In this document: in pieces, positions 7,843-16,932 of the stretch
Position numbering within the stretch: the stretch's first letter is position 1
Layout: each line of letters starts with the position of its first letter
NCBI GenBank assembly: GCA_902168115.1
Contig: CABHPB010000082.1
Span: 62,001 to 126,000 of the forward strand
DNA from: an uncultured Methylopila sp.
Lineage (GTDB): Bacteria > Pseudomonadota > Alphaproteobacteria > Rhizobiales > Methylopilaceae
Direction: 5' to 3'
Length of the DNA: 64,000 nt
Position numbers and translations under genes: made by a program
Notes under the pieces: model-generated
Databases searched by the model: none
What the model saw: only the letters and a program-made list of their open reading frames with translations
Told to the model about the DNA's origin: nothing

Positions 7843-10476
7843 ATGCACATGGACCTGGGCGTGGATCCGATCAGCCGAGCGGAAAAGGACGGGCTTCTGT
7901 CGCGCCTGTTCGCAAGGCTGCGCGCCCTCAAGGCCGACAGCTCCGACACCGCCGTCGCCCAGAAGATGGCGGGCTCGGCCTTTCTGATCCGCGTCGTCAA
8001 CGCCGGTATCGCCTTCGCGTCGCAGATCCTGCTCGCGCGCTGGATGGGCCAGACCGAATACGGCGTCTACGTCTATGTCTGGACCTGGGTGCTGCTGCTT
8101 GGCGGCCTGACGAGCTTCGGCCTCGCCTCGGCGCCGCAGCGCTTCATCCCGCAATACGCCGATAGCGGCGACGACGCGCGGCTGCGCGGCTTCCTGCTCG
8201 GCTCACGCCTGATGGCGGTCGCGATGGCGACCGGGATCGCGGCGCTCGGGTTGCTCGTCATCTGGCTGTTTTCCGATCATCTGCAGAGCTGGGCGGTGGT
8301 GCCGCTCTATCTCGCGATGTTCTGCGTGCCGATGTACGTGCTGACGGACGTGCAGGACGGGATCGCGCGCACCAACAACTGGATCGACGTCGCGCTGGCC
8401 CCGGCCTACTTCATCCGGCCGCTGCTGATCCTCGGCCTGCTCGCGATCCTTGGTCTCAGCGAGTTCTCGCCGACGGCGCCGACCGCCATGGCGGCCTCGC
8501 TGATCGCCACCTGGGCGACGTCGGTCATCCAGCTCTTCTTCCTGCAGCGCCGGCTCAAACGGAAGATCGCATCGGGCCCGCGCGCCTACGAGTCCAAGAC
8601 CTGGCTCACGGTCTCCTTCCCGATCTTCCTGGTCGAGGGCTTCTACCTCTCGCTCGCCTATGCGGACGTGCTGATCCTCTCGGCGTTCCGGCCGCCGCAC
8701 GACGTCGCGCTCTACTATGCGGCGGTGAAGGTGATGTCGCTCGTCGCCTTCATCTCGTTCTCGGTCTCCGCCGCCGTCGCTCACCGCTTCACCGAATATG
8801 CGGTGGCGGGCGAGCGCGAGCGGCTGGACGCCATGGTGCGCGACGCCGCGCGCTGGACCTTCTGGCCCTCGCTCGTCGGGACCGCCGGCCTGCTCGCGCT
8901 CGGCTGGCCGATGCTGTGGCTGTTCGGCGGCGACTTCACCGACGCCTACTACCTACTGTTCGTGATCGCGGTCGGCCTCCTCTCTCGCGCGGTGATCGGC
9001 CCGCTCGAGCGGCTGTTGAACATGCTCGGGCAGCAGAACGTCTGCGCGGCGATCTATGGCTGCGCCTTCGCCATCAACATCGCGCTCTGCTTCGCGCTGA
9101 TCCCGCACTGGGGCATGCTCGGCGCTGCGGTCGCGACCTCGGTCACGCAGATCTTCGAGTCCGTCGCGCTGTTCCTGGTGACGCGAAAGCGCCTCGGCCT
9201 CGGCGGGCTGCCCTGGGGACGCCGGCGCGACACGCAGGCGCTCTACCCGCTGACCAGCACGGGCGATGCGCTCACCGACGCAATGGCGCTGCCCTTCACG
9301 CCCCCGCTCGACGTGGCCGAGCCCGGCGAGGCGCAGAAGCCCTATCATTTCGAGCTGCTGAGCATCGAGGCGCTCGCCGCCCGCCGCGCGGAATGGGAAC
9401 AGCTCGCCGAGCGCGCCATCAAGCGCAACCTGTTCGCCGAGGCGGACTTCGCGGCCGCCGCCCGCCACCTGCGCTACGGACGGGACGTCCAGCTCGCGAC
9501 GGTCTGGGACACGACCGGCGAGGCGCCCCGCCTGATCTGCGTCGCGCCGGTGGTGCCGCGGCGTATGCTGCCGCTTCTGCCGGGCCTCTCCTCCGCGCTC
9601 TGGGGATATTTCGGCGCGCTCGGGACTCCCGTGATCGACGCCGAGCGCGCCGACCTCGCCGCGCGCGGCCTGCTGCTCGGGCTCGAGAACTCCGGGCGCG
9701 CGCTTTTCCTGTTCCGCTTCCTGCCCGAGAACGACGCCGTCATGGCGGCGCTGCGCAACGCCGTTGCGGCGACGGGCCATTCGATGGCGCGCATCGACGG
9801 CCATTCCCGGGCGATGCTGCGCGGCGACGGCGGCGACGCGGAGAGCTTCCTGACGGCTTCGGTGTCGTCGAAGAAGCTCAAGGAGTATCGCCGCCAGCTT
9901 CGCCGCCTCGGCGACGAGGCGCCGGTCTCGTTCCGGGAGGCCCGCACGCCCGAGGACGTCGCGGCGGCGCTCGACCGCTTCCTCGAACTGGAGGCGCGCG
10001 GCTGGAAGGGCCGCGGCGGGTCGGCCATGCGCGGCAATCCGGAGCAGTTCGCCTTCGTGCGCGACCTGTTCGGCCGTCGCGCCGAGAAGGGCGAGGCCCG
10101 GATCATCGAGCTCTTCGTCGGCGATGAGCCGGTGGCCGCAGGCCTCGTGCTGCAGGCCGGCAGGCAGGCCTGGTTCTACAAGATCGCCTATGACGAGCGC
10201 CGCGCCCGCTGGTCGCCCGGCGTCCAGCTGACGCTCGAGCTGACCAGGCGCCTGCTCGAGGACGAGACGATCGACGAGGTCGACTCGACTGCGATCGCCG
10301 ACCATCCGATGATCAACCACATCTGGCGCGAGCGTCTGGAGCTCGCGGACCATATCGTGGCGCTGCGCGCGCCCGCCGGCCGGCTCCTCGGCCTCGCGGT
10401 GCAGGCCGAGCGCTTGCGCAGGTCCGCCCGCATCCGCATCCGCGCCGTGTACGCCCGACTGACGGAACGCCCGTGA
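7843..10476 (+). CDS. Polysaccharide flippase fused to a CelD/BioF2-like GNAT acyltransferase
   Basis: Two proteins in one chain of 877 residues. Residues ~45-490 are a multi-pass membrane protein of the Wzx/MATE 'polysaccharide biosynthesis' type: an amphipathic start (VAQKMAGSAFLIRVVNAGIAF), WMGQTEYGVYVYVW typical of the first helices, and about 12 hydrophobic segments. From about residue 500 a soluble GNAT domain of the CelD/BcsL (Acetyltransf_6, FemAB-like) kind begins and runs to the end, with KLKEYRRQLRRL, LELEARGWKGRGGSAM and the C-terminal DEVDSTAIADHPMINHIWRE. Both domains are families used in making and exporting surface glycans, so a coupled acylation/flipping role is plausible inference. 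ATG 7843 has GGGGGGAGAG about 5 bases upstream. The next gene overlaps its stop. Confidence 0.85.
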   Translation: MHMDLGVDPISRAEKDGLLSRLFARLRALKADSSDTAVAQKMAGSAFLIRVVNAGIAFASQILLARWMGQTEYGVYVYVWTWVLLLGGLTSFGLASAPQRFIPQYADSGDDARLRGFLLGSRLMAVAMATGIAALGLLVIWLFSDHLQSWAVVPLYLAMFCVPMYVLTDVQDGIARTNNWIDVALAPAYFIRPLLILGLLAILGLSEFSPTAPTAMAASLIATWATSVIQLFFLQRRLKRKIASGPRAYESKTWLTVSFPIFLVEGFYLSLAYADVLILSAFRPPHDVALYYAAVKVMSLVAFISFSVSAAVAHRFTEYAVAGERERLDAMVRDAARWTFWPSLVGTAGLLALGWPMLWLFGGDFTDAYYLLFVIAVGLLSRAVIGPLERLLNMLGQQNVCAAIYGCAFAINIALCFALIPHWGMLGAAVATSVTQIFESVALFLVTRKRLGLGGLPWGRRRDTQALYPLTSTGDALTDAMALPFTPPLDVAEPGEAQKPYHFELLSIEALAARRAEWEQLAERAIKRNLFAEADFAAAARHLRYGRDVQLATVWDTTGEAPRLICVAPVVPRRMLPLLPGLSSALWGYFGALGTPVIDAERADLAARGLLLGLENSGRALFLFRFLPENDAVMAALRNAVAATGHSMARIDGHSRAMLRGDGGDAESFLTASVSSKKLKEYRRQLRRLGDEAPVSFREARTPEDVAAALDRFLELEARGWKGRGGSAMRGNPEQFAFVRDLFGRRAEKGEARIIELFVGDEPVAAGLVLQAGRQAWFYKIAYDERRARWSPGVQLTLELTRRLLEDETIDEVDSTAIADHPMINHIWRERLELADHIVALRAPAGRLLGLAVQAERLRRSARIRIRAVYARLTERP

Positions 10477-11429
10477 TGACCGCGACCCTGACCGCCGATC
10501 CCGCCGACCTCTCGACCCGCTATCCGCTGCGCCACTTTCGCATCGGGCATGATCTCGCCGACAATCCGCTGCTGAAGCTGGAGCGCCTGATCGAGCTGAC
10601 CCGCGAGCTGCCGCGCGACCGCATCGAATACAATTCCGGCAAGCTGTCGGTGAACCAGAAGGCGGAGGACACGCCGCTGGTCGACCTCTCTCCGGAAGAG
10701 GTCGTCCGCCAGATCGAGACGGCCGGCGCCTGGATGGTGCTGAAGCGTGTCGAGACCGTGCCGGCCTATCGCGAGATGATGGAGGCGGCGCTCTCCTCCA
10801 TGGCCCGCCAGCTCGGCCACCGCGACCTCGACGCCGCCAGCTTCCGCGAGATCGAAGGCTTCATCTTCGTCTCGTCGGCGAACTCCACGACGCCATTCCA
10901 TTGCGACAACGAGGACAACCTCTTCGTCCAGATCCACGGGCCGAAGTTCTTCCACCTGTTCGACAACGAGGACCGCTCGCTGGTCTCGGAGGAACTGCTG
11001 GAGAGCGCTCCTTCCAAGCACCGCAACCTCCCCTACGAGGAGCGCTTCGAGCAGCGCGCGACAGTCTATGACCTGAAGCCCGGCGACGGCGTCTTCGTGC
11101 CCTATCAGGTGCCGCACTGGGTGCGGACCGGCGACGGCTATTCGATCTCGATGGCGATCACCTGGCGATCGGACGCGGTCGTTCGCCGGAACAAGCTGAT
11201 CTTCATGAACGCCTGGCTGCGCGAGAGGGGCTTTCCGCAGGCCGCGCCGGGCGCGAAGCCCGCGCTCGACGGCCTGAAGGTCGCCGCTTACACCGCCGCC
11301 CGCTCGGCGATCGAGCCGCTGCGCAAGTCCGAGACGATGCGCCGGCTCCTGAGGCGCGTCGTGTTTGGCGAGAAGGCGAACTACTACGACGCGGCCCACA
11401 AGGCGGCGGAGGAGAAGAAGGCGGCGTGA
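10476..11429 (+). CDS. Cupin-like (JmjC-type) protein
   Basis: Soluble cupin_8/JmjC-like protein, 317 residues from ATG 10476; a GTG three bases earlier is also possible. The metal triad is visible: HxD as HCD at residues 142-144 and a distal His214 in PYQVPHWVRTGDGYS, the pattern of Fe(II)/2-oxoglutarate hydroxylases. The segment before it, FVSSANSTTPFHCDNEDNLFVQIHGPKFFHLFD, is the classic core. Its start overlaps the flippase-GNAT stop (TGATG), so the two are translationally coupled and probably act together. The C-terminal ~60 residues are basic and helical. Substrate unknown: a sugar, lipid or amino acid decoration of the exported product is a guess. Confidence 0.8.
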   Translation: MTATLTADPADLSTRYPLRHFRIGHDLADNPLLKLERLIELTRELPRDRIEYNSGKLSVNQKAEDTPLVDLSPEEVVRQIETAGAWMVLKRVETVPAYREMMEAALSSMARQLGHRDLDAASFREIEGFIFVSSANSTTPFHCDNEDNLFVQIHGPKFFHLFDNEDRSLVSEELLESAPSKHRNLPYEERFEQRATVYDLKPGDGVFVPYQVPHWVRTGDGYSISMAITWRSDAVVRRNKLIFMNAWLRERGFPQAAPGAKPALDGLKVAAYTAARSAIEPLRKSETMRRLLRRVVFGEKANYYDAAHKAAEEKKAA

Positions 11430-11448
11430 GCCGGGCGTCTTCTGCCAG

Positions 11449-13092
11449 CTAGCCTCGCTCCCTCAGCTCCCGCCGGATGATCTTCCCCGTCGTCGTCAGC
11501 GGCAGAGCGTCGACGAACTCGACCTCGCGCGGATATTCGTGCGCCGACAGCCGCTCTCGCACGAAGCGGCTGAGCTCCTTGCCCAGGGCCTCCGACCCCT
11601 CAACCCCCGGCTTCAGCTGCACGAAGGCCTTGATGATCTCGGTGCGCATCTCGTCCGGCTTGCCGACGACCGCCGACAGCGCCACCGCCGGGTGCTTGGC
11701 GAGGCAGTCCTCGACGTCGCTCGGTCCGATCCGGTAGCCGGACGAGGTGATGACGTCGTCGTCGCGGCCGAGGAAGCGGAAGTAGCCGTCCGCGTCCATC
11801 ACGGCCTGGTCGCCCGTGACCAGCCACTCGCCGTCGAATTTTTGCGCCGTCGCCTCGGGCATGTTCCAGTATTTAAGAAACATCACCGGGTCCGGCCGGC
11901 GGATGCGGATCTCGCCGGGCGTTCCGGTCGGGACCTCCCTCCCCTCGGCGTCGAACAGCGCGACCTCGTGGCCCGGCACCGGCTTGCCGGTGCAGCCCGA
12001 CCGCGACACGCCCGCGGCGATCGCCGAGGCGAGCACGTAGTTGCACTCGGTCTGCCCGTAGACCTCGTTCACCTGAACGCCGAAAGCCTCGCGCGACCAG
12101 TCGAACGAGGCCTCGACCAGCCGTTCGCCCGCCGAGACCAGCGTGCGGAGCCGCATGCCCGGCCAGCGGCCGCGCGGATCGGCGACCTGCGCCATCAGGC
12201 GCATCGCGGTGGGCGGGATGAAGGCGTTGCGGATCCCCGCCTCCTCGATCAGCGCGAAGGCGGCCTCGGGATCGAACTTGATCGCGGGCTGGGCGACCAC
12301 GGCGACGCCGTCGAACAGGCACGGCATGGCGAGGTTGAGCAGGCCGCCCGCCCAGGCCCAGTCGGCGGGCGTCCAGCCGAGGTCGCCGGCCTGCGGGAAA
12401 CCGTCATGGGTGTAGCGGAAGCCGGGCACGTGGCCGAGCAGCACGCGTCCGCCATGCAGCGCGCCCTTGGGCGCGCCCGTGGTGCCGGACGTGTAGATCA
12501 TCAGCGCCGGATCGTCGGGCGTCGTCTCCCCCGCCGGGACCTCGCCGCCGGCCGCGACGATCGCCGCATAGTCGAGCGCGCCGTCCGAAGGCCCGTCCGT
12601 CGAGACGACGACGCGCATGACCGGCAAGGGTTCTGCGATCTCGCCGAGCTTGGCCAAGCCCGACGCGTTGGTGACGATCGCGGTCGCCCCGGAGTCGAGC
12701 AGCCGGTAGGCGATCGCGTCGGGCCCGAAGGCGAGCGCGAGCGGCATCGCCACCGCCGCGAGGCGCGAGACGGCGACATGGGCGACCATGGCCTCCACGC
12801 CCTGCGGCAGCAGGATCGCGATGCGGTCGCCGCGCGCGACCCCATTCTCCCTCAGCGCGGCCGCGAGAGCCTGCGAGGCGGAGCGAAGCCCGCCGAACGT
12901 CGCCGTCTCGAGCGGCGCGCCGGGACGCTTGGTCAGGATCGCCGGCCGGGCCGGCTCGATCGCCGCCCAGCGGTCGCAGATCGCCTCGGCGATGTTGAAC
13001 CGGTCCGGGATGTCCCAGCGGAACGCCCGGCGCAGCTTCTCGTAGTCGCCGCCCTCGCCGGAAGCCATGCTCGCGCCCTGTGCTTGCTGCAT
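11449..13092 (-). CDS. Acyl-CoA synthetase (medium-chain/acetyl-CoA synthetase-like AMP ligase)
   Basis: ANL-superfamily ligase forming acyl-CoA through an acyl-adenylate. Motifs: the P-loop YTSGTTGAPKGALHG, NEVYGQTECNYV at the acyl-AMP site, GEWLVTGDQAVMDADGYFRFLGRDDD leading to the hinge, and the catalytic lysine near the end in PLTTTGKIIRREL. The domain order and the GYRIGPSDVEDCL segment fit the MACS/acetyl-CoA synthetase-like group rather than FadD. ATG 13092 is used; ATG 13068 is an alternative and neither has a strong ribosome-binding site. It converges on the cupin gene with a 19-base gap. Substrate chain length is not readable from sequence. Confidence 0.85.
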   Translation of the reverse strand: MQQAQGASMASGEGGDYEKLRRAFRWDIPDRFNIAEAICDRWAAIEPARPAILTKRPGAPLETATFGGLRSASQALAAALRENGVARGDRIAILLPQGVEAMVAHVAVSRLAAVAMPLALAFGPDAIAYRLLDSGATAIVTNASGLAKLGEIAEPLPVMRVVVSTDGPSDGALDYAAIVAAGGEVPAGETTPDDPALMIYTSGTTGAPKGALHGGRVLLGHVPGFRYTHDGFPQAGDLGWTPADWAWAGGLLNLAMPCLFDGVAVVAQPAIKFDPEAAFALIEEAGIRNAFIPPTAMRLMAQVADPRGRWPGMRLRTLVSAGERLVEASFDWSREAFGVQVNEVYGQTECNYVLASAIAAGVSRSGCTGKPVPGHEVALFDAEGREVPTGTPGEIRIRRPDPVMFLKYWNMPEATAQKFDGEWLVTGDQAVMDADGYFRFLGRDDDVITSSGYRIGPSDVEDCLAKHPAVALSAVVGKPDEMRTEIIKAFVQLKPGVEGSEALGKELSRFVRERLSAHEYPREVEFVDALPLTTTGKIIRRELRERG

Positions 13093-13247
13093 CGCAGCAG
13101 GTCATGCCCGATATCGACGGCCTCATCCACGGATTTGTGACCGCCTAGAACCATCGGCCAATGATCGGGGAGCGCACACGGGAACGCCCCACGGGGCCTG
13201 CGCCGCGGGCGTCATCTGGTCTACTGTCTCGATTGGTGGAGGATACG

Positions 13248-13748
13248 ATGCGCGACTGCGGCGGCTGCACGATGTGCTGCAAGCTGCTCGGCATAGCCGA
13301 GCTGGACAAGCCGGGCGGCAAATGGTGCCCGCATTGCGAGATCGGCCGTTCGTGCCGGATCTATGCGGATCGCCCAAGCGAATGCCGCACCTTTCATTGC
13401 CTCTGGCTGCTGCGGGACAGTTTCGGACCGGAGTGGCGGCCGGACCGCTCGAAATTCGTGATCTACGGCAGCCCTGACAAGGCGGCGCTGGTCGTCAACG
13501 TCGACCCGACCGCGTCCGACGCGTGGCGCAAGCAGCCCTATTACGACAACCTGAAGCGCTGGTCGGCCGAGGCGAACAGGGACCGCACCCATCTGATCGT
13601 GATGGTCGGCGACAAGGCGATCGTCATATTGCCCGACCGCGACGTGCCGCTCGGCCCCGTCGGCCCCCGCGACCGGATCGTCTCGCGCCGCGTCATCCAT
13701 GAAGGCCGCGAACGGATCGAGCCGAGCGTGGAGCGCGGCGAGCCCTGA
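13248..13748 (+). CDS. YkgJ-like cysteine-cluster protein (putative Zn/Fe chelator)
   Basis: Small cytosolic protein with the CxxCxxCC signature at the N-terminus (Cys4, Cys7, Cys10, Cys11), then a WCPHC pair and Cys residues in SCRIYADRPSECRTFHC. This is the metal-binding pattern of the YkgJ/UPF0153 family, whose biochemical role is unsettled. ATG 13248 is chosen because GGAGGA lies 6-11 bases upstream and it puts the cysteine cluster at the N-terminus as in homologues. At 166 residues it is of usual size. It converges on rppH with a 3-base gap. Confidence 0.78.
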   Translation: MRDCGGCTMCCKLLGIAELDKPGGKWCPHCEIGRSCRIYADRPSECRTFHCLWLLRDSFGPEWRPDRSKFVIYGSPDKAALVVNVDPTASDAWRKQPYYDNLKRWSAEANRDRTHLIVMVGDKAIVILPDRDVPLGPVGPRDRIVSRRVIHEGRERIEPSVERGEP

Positions 13749-13751
13749 CCG

Positions 13752-14246
13752 TCAGCCCGCGTAGCGCGAAAACGCCTTGGCGACCTGACTGTAGACCTCG
13801 CGCTTGAACGGCACGATCAGCCCCGGCGTCTCTGCCAGCGGCGCCCAGCGCCAGGCGTCGAACTCGGGCTTGTGGCCGGGGGGCGAGAGGTTGACCTCGC
13901 TGTCGTCGCCCAGAAACCGGAAGGCGAACCAGAGCTGGGTCTGGCCGCCGTACTTGCCGTTGCGCGTGCGCGCCAGGATCTCGTCCGGAAACACGTAGTC
14001 GAACCAGTCCGGCGCCTCGCCCAGAAGCTCGACGGACCGCACGCCGGTCTCCTCGTGCAGTTCGCGCCGCGCGGCGTCGATCGGCTCCTCGTCGCGGTCG
14101 ATGCCGCCCTGCGGCATCTGCCAGCGGTGGGGCATGGAGTCGGGCTCGGCGCCCTGCGCCCGGCGGCGGCCGACCAGCACCAGCCCCTTCGAATTGAACA
14201 GCGCGACGCCGACGCAGCGTCGCAAGGGCAGGTTCGCCCGGCTCAT
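13752..14246 (-). CDS. rppH: RNA pyrophosphohydrolase
   Basis: Nudix hydrolase that removes pyrophosphate from the 5' end of transcripts and so opens them to RNase E. The Nudix box GX5EX7REUXEEXGU is complete at residues 47-69 (GGIDRDEE...RELHEETGV), preceded by WQMPQGG, the sequence typical of RppH. Residues 10-30 (CVGVALFNSKGLVLVGRRR) and the 164-residue length also fit. It is the last gene of the envC-ctpA-yibQ-rppH run, 10 bases after the polysaccharide deacetylase-like gene and probably co-transcribed with it. Confidence 0.93.
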   Translation of the reverse strand: MSRANLPLRRCVGVALFNSKGLVLVGRRRAQGAEPDSMPHRWQMPQGGIDRDEEPIDAARRELHEETGVRSVELLGEAPDWFDYVFPDEILARTRNGKYGGQTQLWFAFRFLGDDSEVNLSPPGHKPEFDAWRWAPLAETPGLIVPFKREVYSQVAKAFSRYAG

Positions 14247-14256
14247 ATGGCGCCCT

Positions 14257-15465
14257 TCACGACGGCCCCTGCGGTTTCAGCGCGGCGGTGAGCGGCACGA
14301 GCGAGACGCCGCGCTGCGCAAGGCCCGCGCGCCAGATCTCGATGCGCTTCAGCGTCAACGGCGTCGCGCTCGCAAGGCCGATGGCGGTTCCGTTGGCCTT
14401 GGCGTCGCGCTCCAGATCCGCCAGCGCGCCGTCGATCGAGGCGGCTTCCGGCGTGGCGTCGATCGGGGCGGCGGCGCGGAGCGCCGGAAGGCCCGACTGC
14501 TCGGCCAGCACCGCAAAGCGGCTCTCTTGCTGTCCCTGCGCGACGAACAGCAGCCCGCGGCGGGCGATCTCCGTGAAGATCGGCGCGAGCGCGTCGTCCG
14601 CCTGCAGGAAGCGCCCGCCGGCGAGCGGCGCGACGCCGACATAGCCGGAGGCCCGTCCGAGCGTCCACCGCAGCCGGTCGAGATTGGCCGAGGCCGGAAG
14701 CGTGGTCAGCAGCGTCTGCGGCCCGGGGTCGTTCGAGGGGTAGGCGAAGGGCTCCATCGGCGCCTGGATCAGCGCCTCGTGGCCGTCGCGACGGGCGCGC
14801 GCGATCTGCTCGGCGACGTCGGAGCCGTAGGGCGAGAAAGCGAGCGTCACCTCGCCCGGCAGGCTTTTGACCGCTTCGGCCGTCGCGTCCTTGCCGACCC
14901 CGAGACCGGTCACGACCAGCGCGACCTTGGGCTGCCGCAGCGCGGCCTGCGGCCGGGCGTAGGCGTCCATCGGGCGCTTGCCGTCGGCGGCGATGCGCGG
15001 CAGGGCGCCGAACTTGCTGTCCTCGAGCATCGCGGTCTGGACCGTAGCGGGCGGACCGGACGGCGCGCCCGCGGGCTTGGCGGCGCCGTTCTCGTCGGCG
15101 CCCGGGACGCGGATGATCACGGGCCCGGCCTTTGGCATCGGCTCGCCCGCATTGACGATCGGCACGCCGTCGCGCGACGTCTCGGGCTTGGCCTCCGCCG
15201 CTTTCTCCTCGCCATGCCCGCCGCCCGGCGCGGCGGCGGGCGCGCCCGCCGGCCGGGCCGGTGCGCGCCGCTCGATGGTCGCGGTCGCGGTCGGCTCGCC
15301 GCCGAGCGGATCCGACACCAGCACGCCCCAGCCGGCGACGATGAGCAGAATGCCGATCACGACGCCCGCGGCGACGCCGACGCCGTCCTTCGGAAGCAGG
15401 CGGCCGGAAACCTTGCGCGCCGGCTCGCGCGTCCGCAGAGGCTTTTCGAGATCCTGGTCAGCCAT
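14257..15465 (-). CDS. Divergent polysaccharide deacetylase family protein (YibQ-like)
   Basis: Membrane-anchored envelope protein: one N-terminal transmembrane segment (about residues 28-50), a Pro/Ala/Glu-rich linker to about residue 140, then the divergent polysaccharide deacetylase domain with PKVALVVTGLGVG, LAFSPYGSDVAEQIARARRDGHEALIQAPMEPF and NGTAIGLASATPLTL. The metal ligands of true NodB deacetylases are replaced in this family and its activity is unknown. Its place between ctpA and rppH is conserved in many Hyphomicrobiales. It starts 78 bases downstream of a strong terminator, so it must have its own promoter. Confidence 0.85.
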   Translation of the reverse strand: MADQDLEKPLRTREPARKVSGRLLPKDGVGVAAGVVIGILLIVAGWGVLVSDPLGGEPTATATIERRAPARPAGAPAAAPGGGHGEEKAAEAKPETSRDGVPIVNAGEPMPKAGPVIIRVPGADENGAAKPAGAPSGPPATVQTAMLEDSKFGALPRIAADGKRPMDAYARPQAALRQPKVALVVTGLGVGKDATAEAVKSLPGEVTLAFSPYGSDVAEQIARARRDGHEALIQAPMEPFAYPSNDPGPQTLLTTLPASANLDRLRWTLGRASGYVGVAPLAGGRFLQADDALAPIFTEIARRGLLFVAQGQQESRFAVLAEQSGLPALRAAAPIDATPEAASIDGALADLERDAKANGTAIGLASATPLTLKRIEIWRAGLAQRGVSLVPLTAALKPQGPS

Positions 15466-15542
15466 CGAGTCCGCCGAAGTCCGGAGCGGAGATTAACGGA
15501 TTCGCGCGAGGAACGCCGCGTCGATCGGCCGGCGCTCCAAAG

Positions 15543-15578
15543 AAAAAACCCTCCCCGGAACACCGGGGAGGGCTTTTT
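15543..15578 (-). terminator. Rho-independent terminator after ctpA (T-tracts on both strands)
   Basis: A perfect 10-bp stem (CCCTCCCCGG, 15549-15558, with CCGGGGAGGG, 15563-15572) and an AACA loop. It is flanked by six A on the left and five T on the right, so it can terminate on either strand. It lies 26 bases past the ctpA stop. Confidence 0.92.
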
Positions 15579-15603
15579 GATCCTGCGACGGACGGCTGCG
15601 GCG

Positions 15604-16932
15604 TCAGTTCGCGCTGGTCTTGCCGGAGGGCGGGAAGGCCGCGTTGGACTGGATGCCATGCAGCAGGTCGAGCGCGTAGTTGAGCTGCTTGTCGTCCTTG
15701 CGCTCGGCCGGGACGTAGGCGGAGGAGCCCGACGCCTCGTCGTCGCCGTTCTTGAGGTGGCCCTTGAGGCCGGCCTCGCCCTTGGTGTCGAAGTCCTTGT
15801 CCTTCATCTCCTCGGGCAGTTCCTGCTTCACCTCGATGTCGGGCACGATGCCCTTCGCCTGGATCGACTTGCCGGAGGGCGTGTAGTAGCGCGCGGTGGT
15901 CAGGCGGATCGCGCCGTTGCCGCCGAGCGGGATGATGGTCTGGACCGAGCCCTTGCCGAAGGAGCGCGTGCCGAGAACGGTGGCGCGCTTGTGGTCCTGC
16001 AGGGCGCCGGCGACGATCTCGGAAGCCGAGGCGGAGCCGCCGTTGGTCAGCACGATCACCGGCTTGCCCTTGGCGAGGTCGCCCGGGCGAGCGTTGTAGC
16101 GCTGCGACTCGTCCGGGTTGCGGCCGCGGGTGGTGACGATCTCGCCGCGCTCCAGGAAAGCGTCGGACACGGCGATCGCCTGGTCCAGCATGCCGCCCGG
16201 ATTGTTGCGCAGGTCGATGACGAAGCCCTTCAGCTTGTCGCCCGGGATCTTGTCCTCGATCTGGTCGAGGCCCTTGTTCATCTGCTCGAAGGTGATGGCG
16301 TTGAACTGGCTGATCCGGATGTAGCCGATGTCGTCGTTGACGATCTCCCACTTCACCGAATCCAGCTTGATCTTGTCGCGGACGAGCTTGACCTCGACCG
16401 GCTTCTCGACGCCCTCGCGCTGGATGGTGAGGGTGATGGGCGTGCCGACCGGCCCGCGCATCTTCTCGACCGCCTGCTCAAGGGTCAGGCCCTCGACCTG
16501 CTGGCCGTCGAGCTGGGTGATGACGTCCTTGGCGCGGATGCCGGCGCGGGCGGCCGGCGTGTCGTCGATCGCGCCCTCGACGCGGATCAGCTTCTCGAAC
16601 ATCTGGACGCGAATGCCGAGGCCGCCGAACTCGCCGTCGGTGCTCTGGCGCATGTCCTTGAACTGCTTGGCGTCCATGTAGCTCGAATGCGGGTCGAGGC
16701 CGGCGAGCATGCCGCTGATGGCGCCCTCGATCAGCTTGCCGTCTTCCGGCTTCTCGACGTAGTCGGCGCGCACGCGCTCGAAGACGTCCCCGAACAGGTT
16801 CAGCTGCTTATAGGTGTCGCTCGCGCCGGCGGCCTCGGCGACTGTGCCGAAGAAAGCCTGAGGCTTCGTCGCGACGCCGGCCGCCGTGGCGCCGAGAACG
16901 GCGCCGAACAGAACCAGGGAGACCTTGCGCAT
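15604..16932 (-). CDS. ctpA: Carboxyl-terminal processing protease (S41 peptidase)
   Basis: Periplasmic serine protease that degrades or matures envelope proteins, including peptidoglycan hydrolases. Signal segment at residues 4-22, a PDZ domain at about 95-180, and the S41 catalytic dyad as Ser302 in the GSASASEI motif and Lys327 in SFGKGSVQ. The 25-residue spacing matches E. coli Tsp. ATG 16932 overlaps the stop of envC (TAATG), so translation is coupled; earlier in-frame starts would lie inside envC. In family members CtpA works with an EnvC/NlpD-type activator or adaptor, in line with this arrangement. A terminator follows. Confidence 0.93.
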   Translation of the reverse strand: MRKVSLVLFGAVLGATAAGVATKPQAFFGTVAEAAGASDTYKQLNLFGDVFERVRADYVEKPEDGKLIEGAISGMLAGLDPHSSYMDAKQFKDMRQSTDGEFGGLGIRVQMFEKLIRVEGAIDDTPAARAGIRAKDVITQLDGQQVEGLTLEQAVEKMRGPVGTPITLTIQREGVEKPVEVKLVRDKIKLDSVKWEIVNDDIGYIRISQFNAITFEQMNKGLDQIEDKIPGDKLKGFVIDLRNNPGGMLDQAIAVSDAFLERGEIVTTRGRNPDESQRYNARPGDLAKGKPVIVLTNGGSASASEIVAGALQDHKRATVLGTRSFGKGSVQTIIPLGGNGAIRLTTARYYTPSGKSIQAKGIVPDIEVKQELPEEMKDKDFDTKGEAGLKGHLKNGDDEASGSSAYVPAERKDDKQLNYALDLLHGIQSNAAFPPSGKTSAN

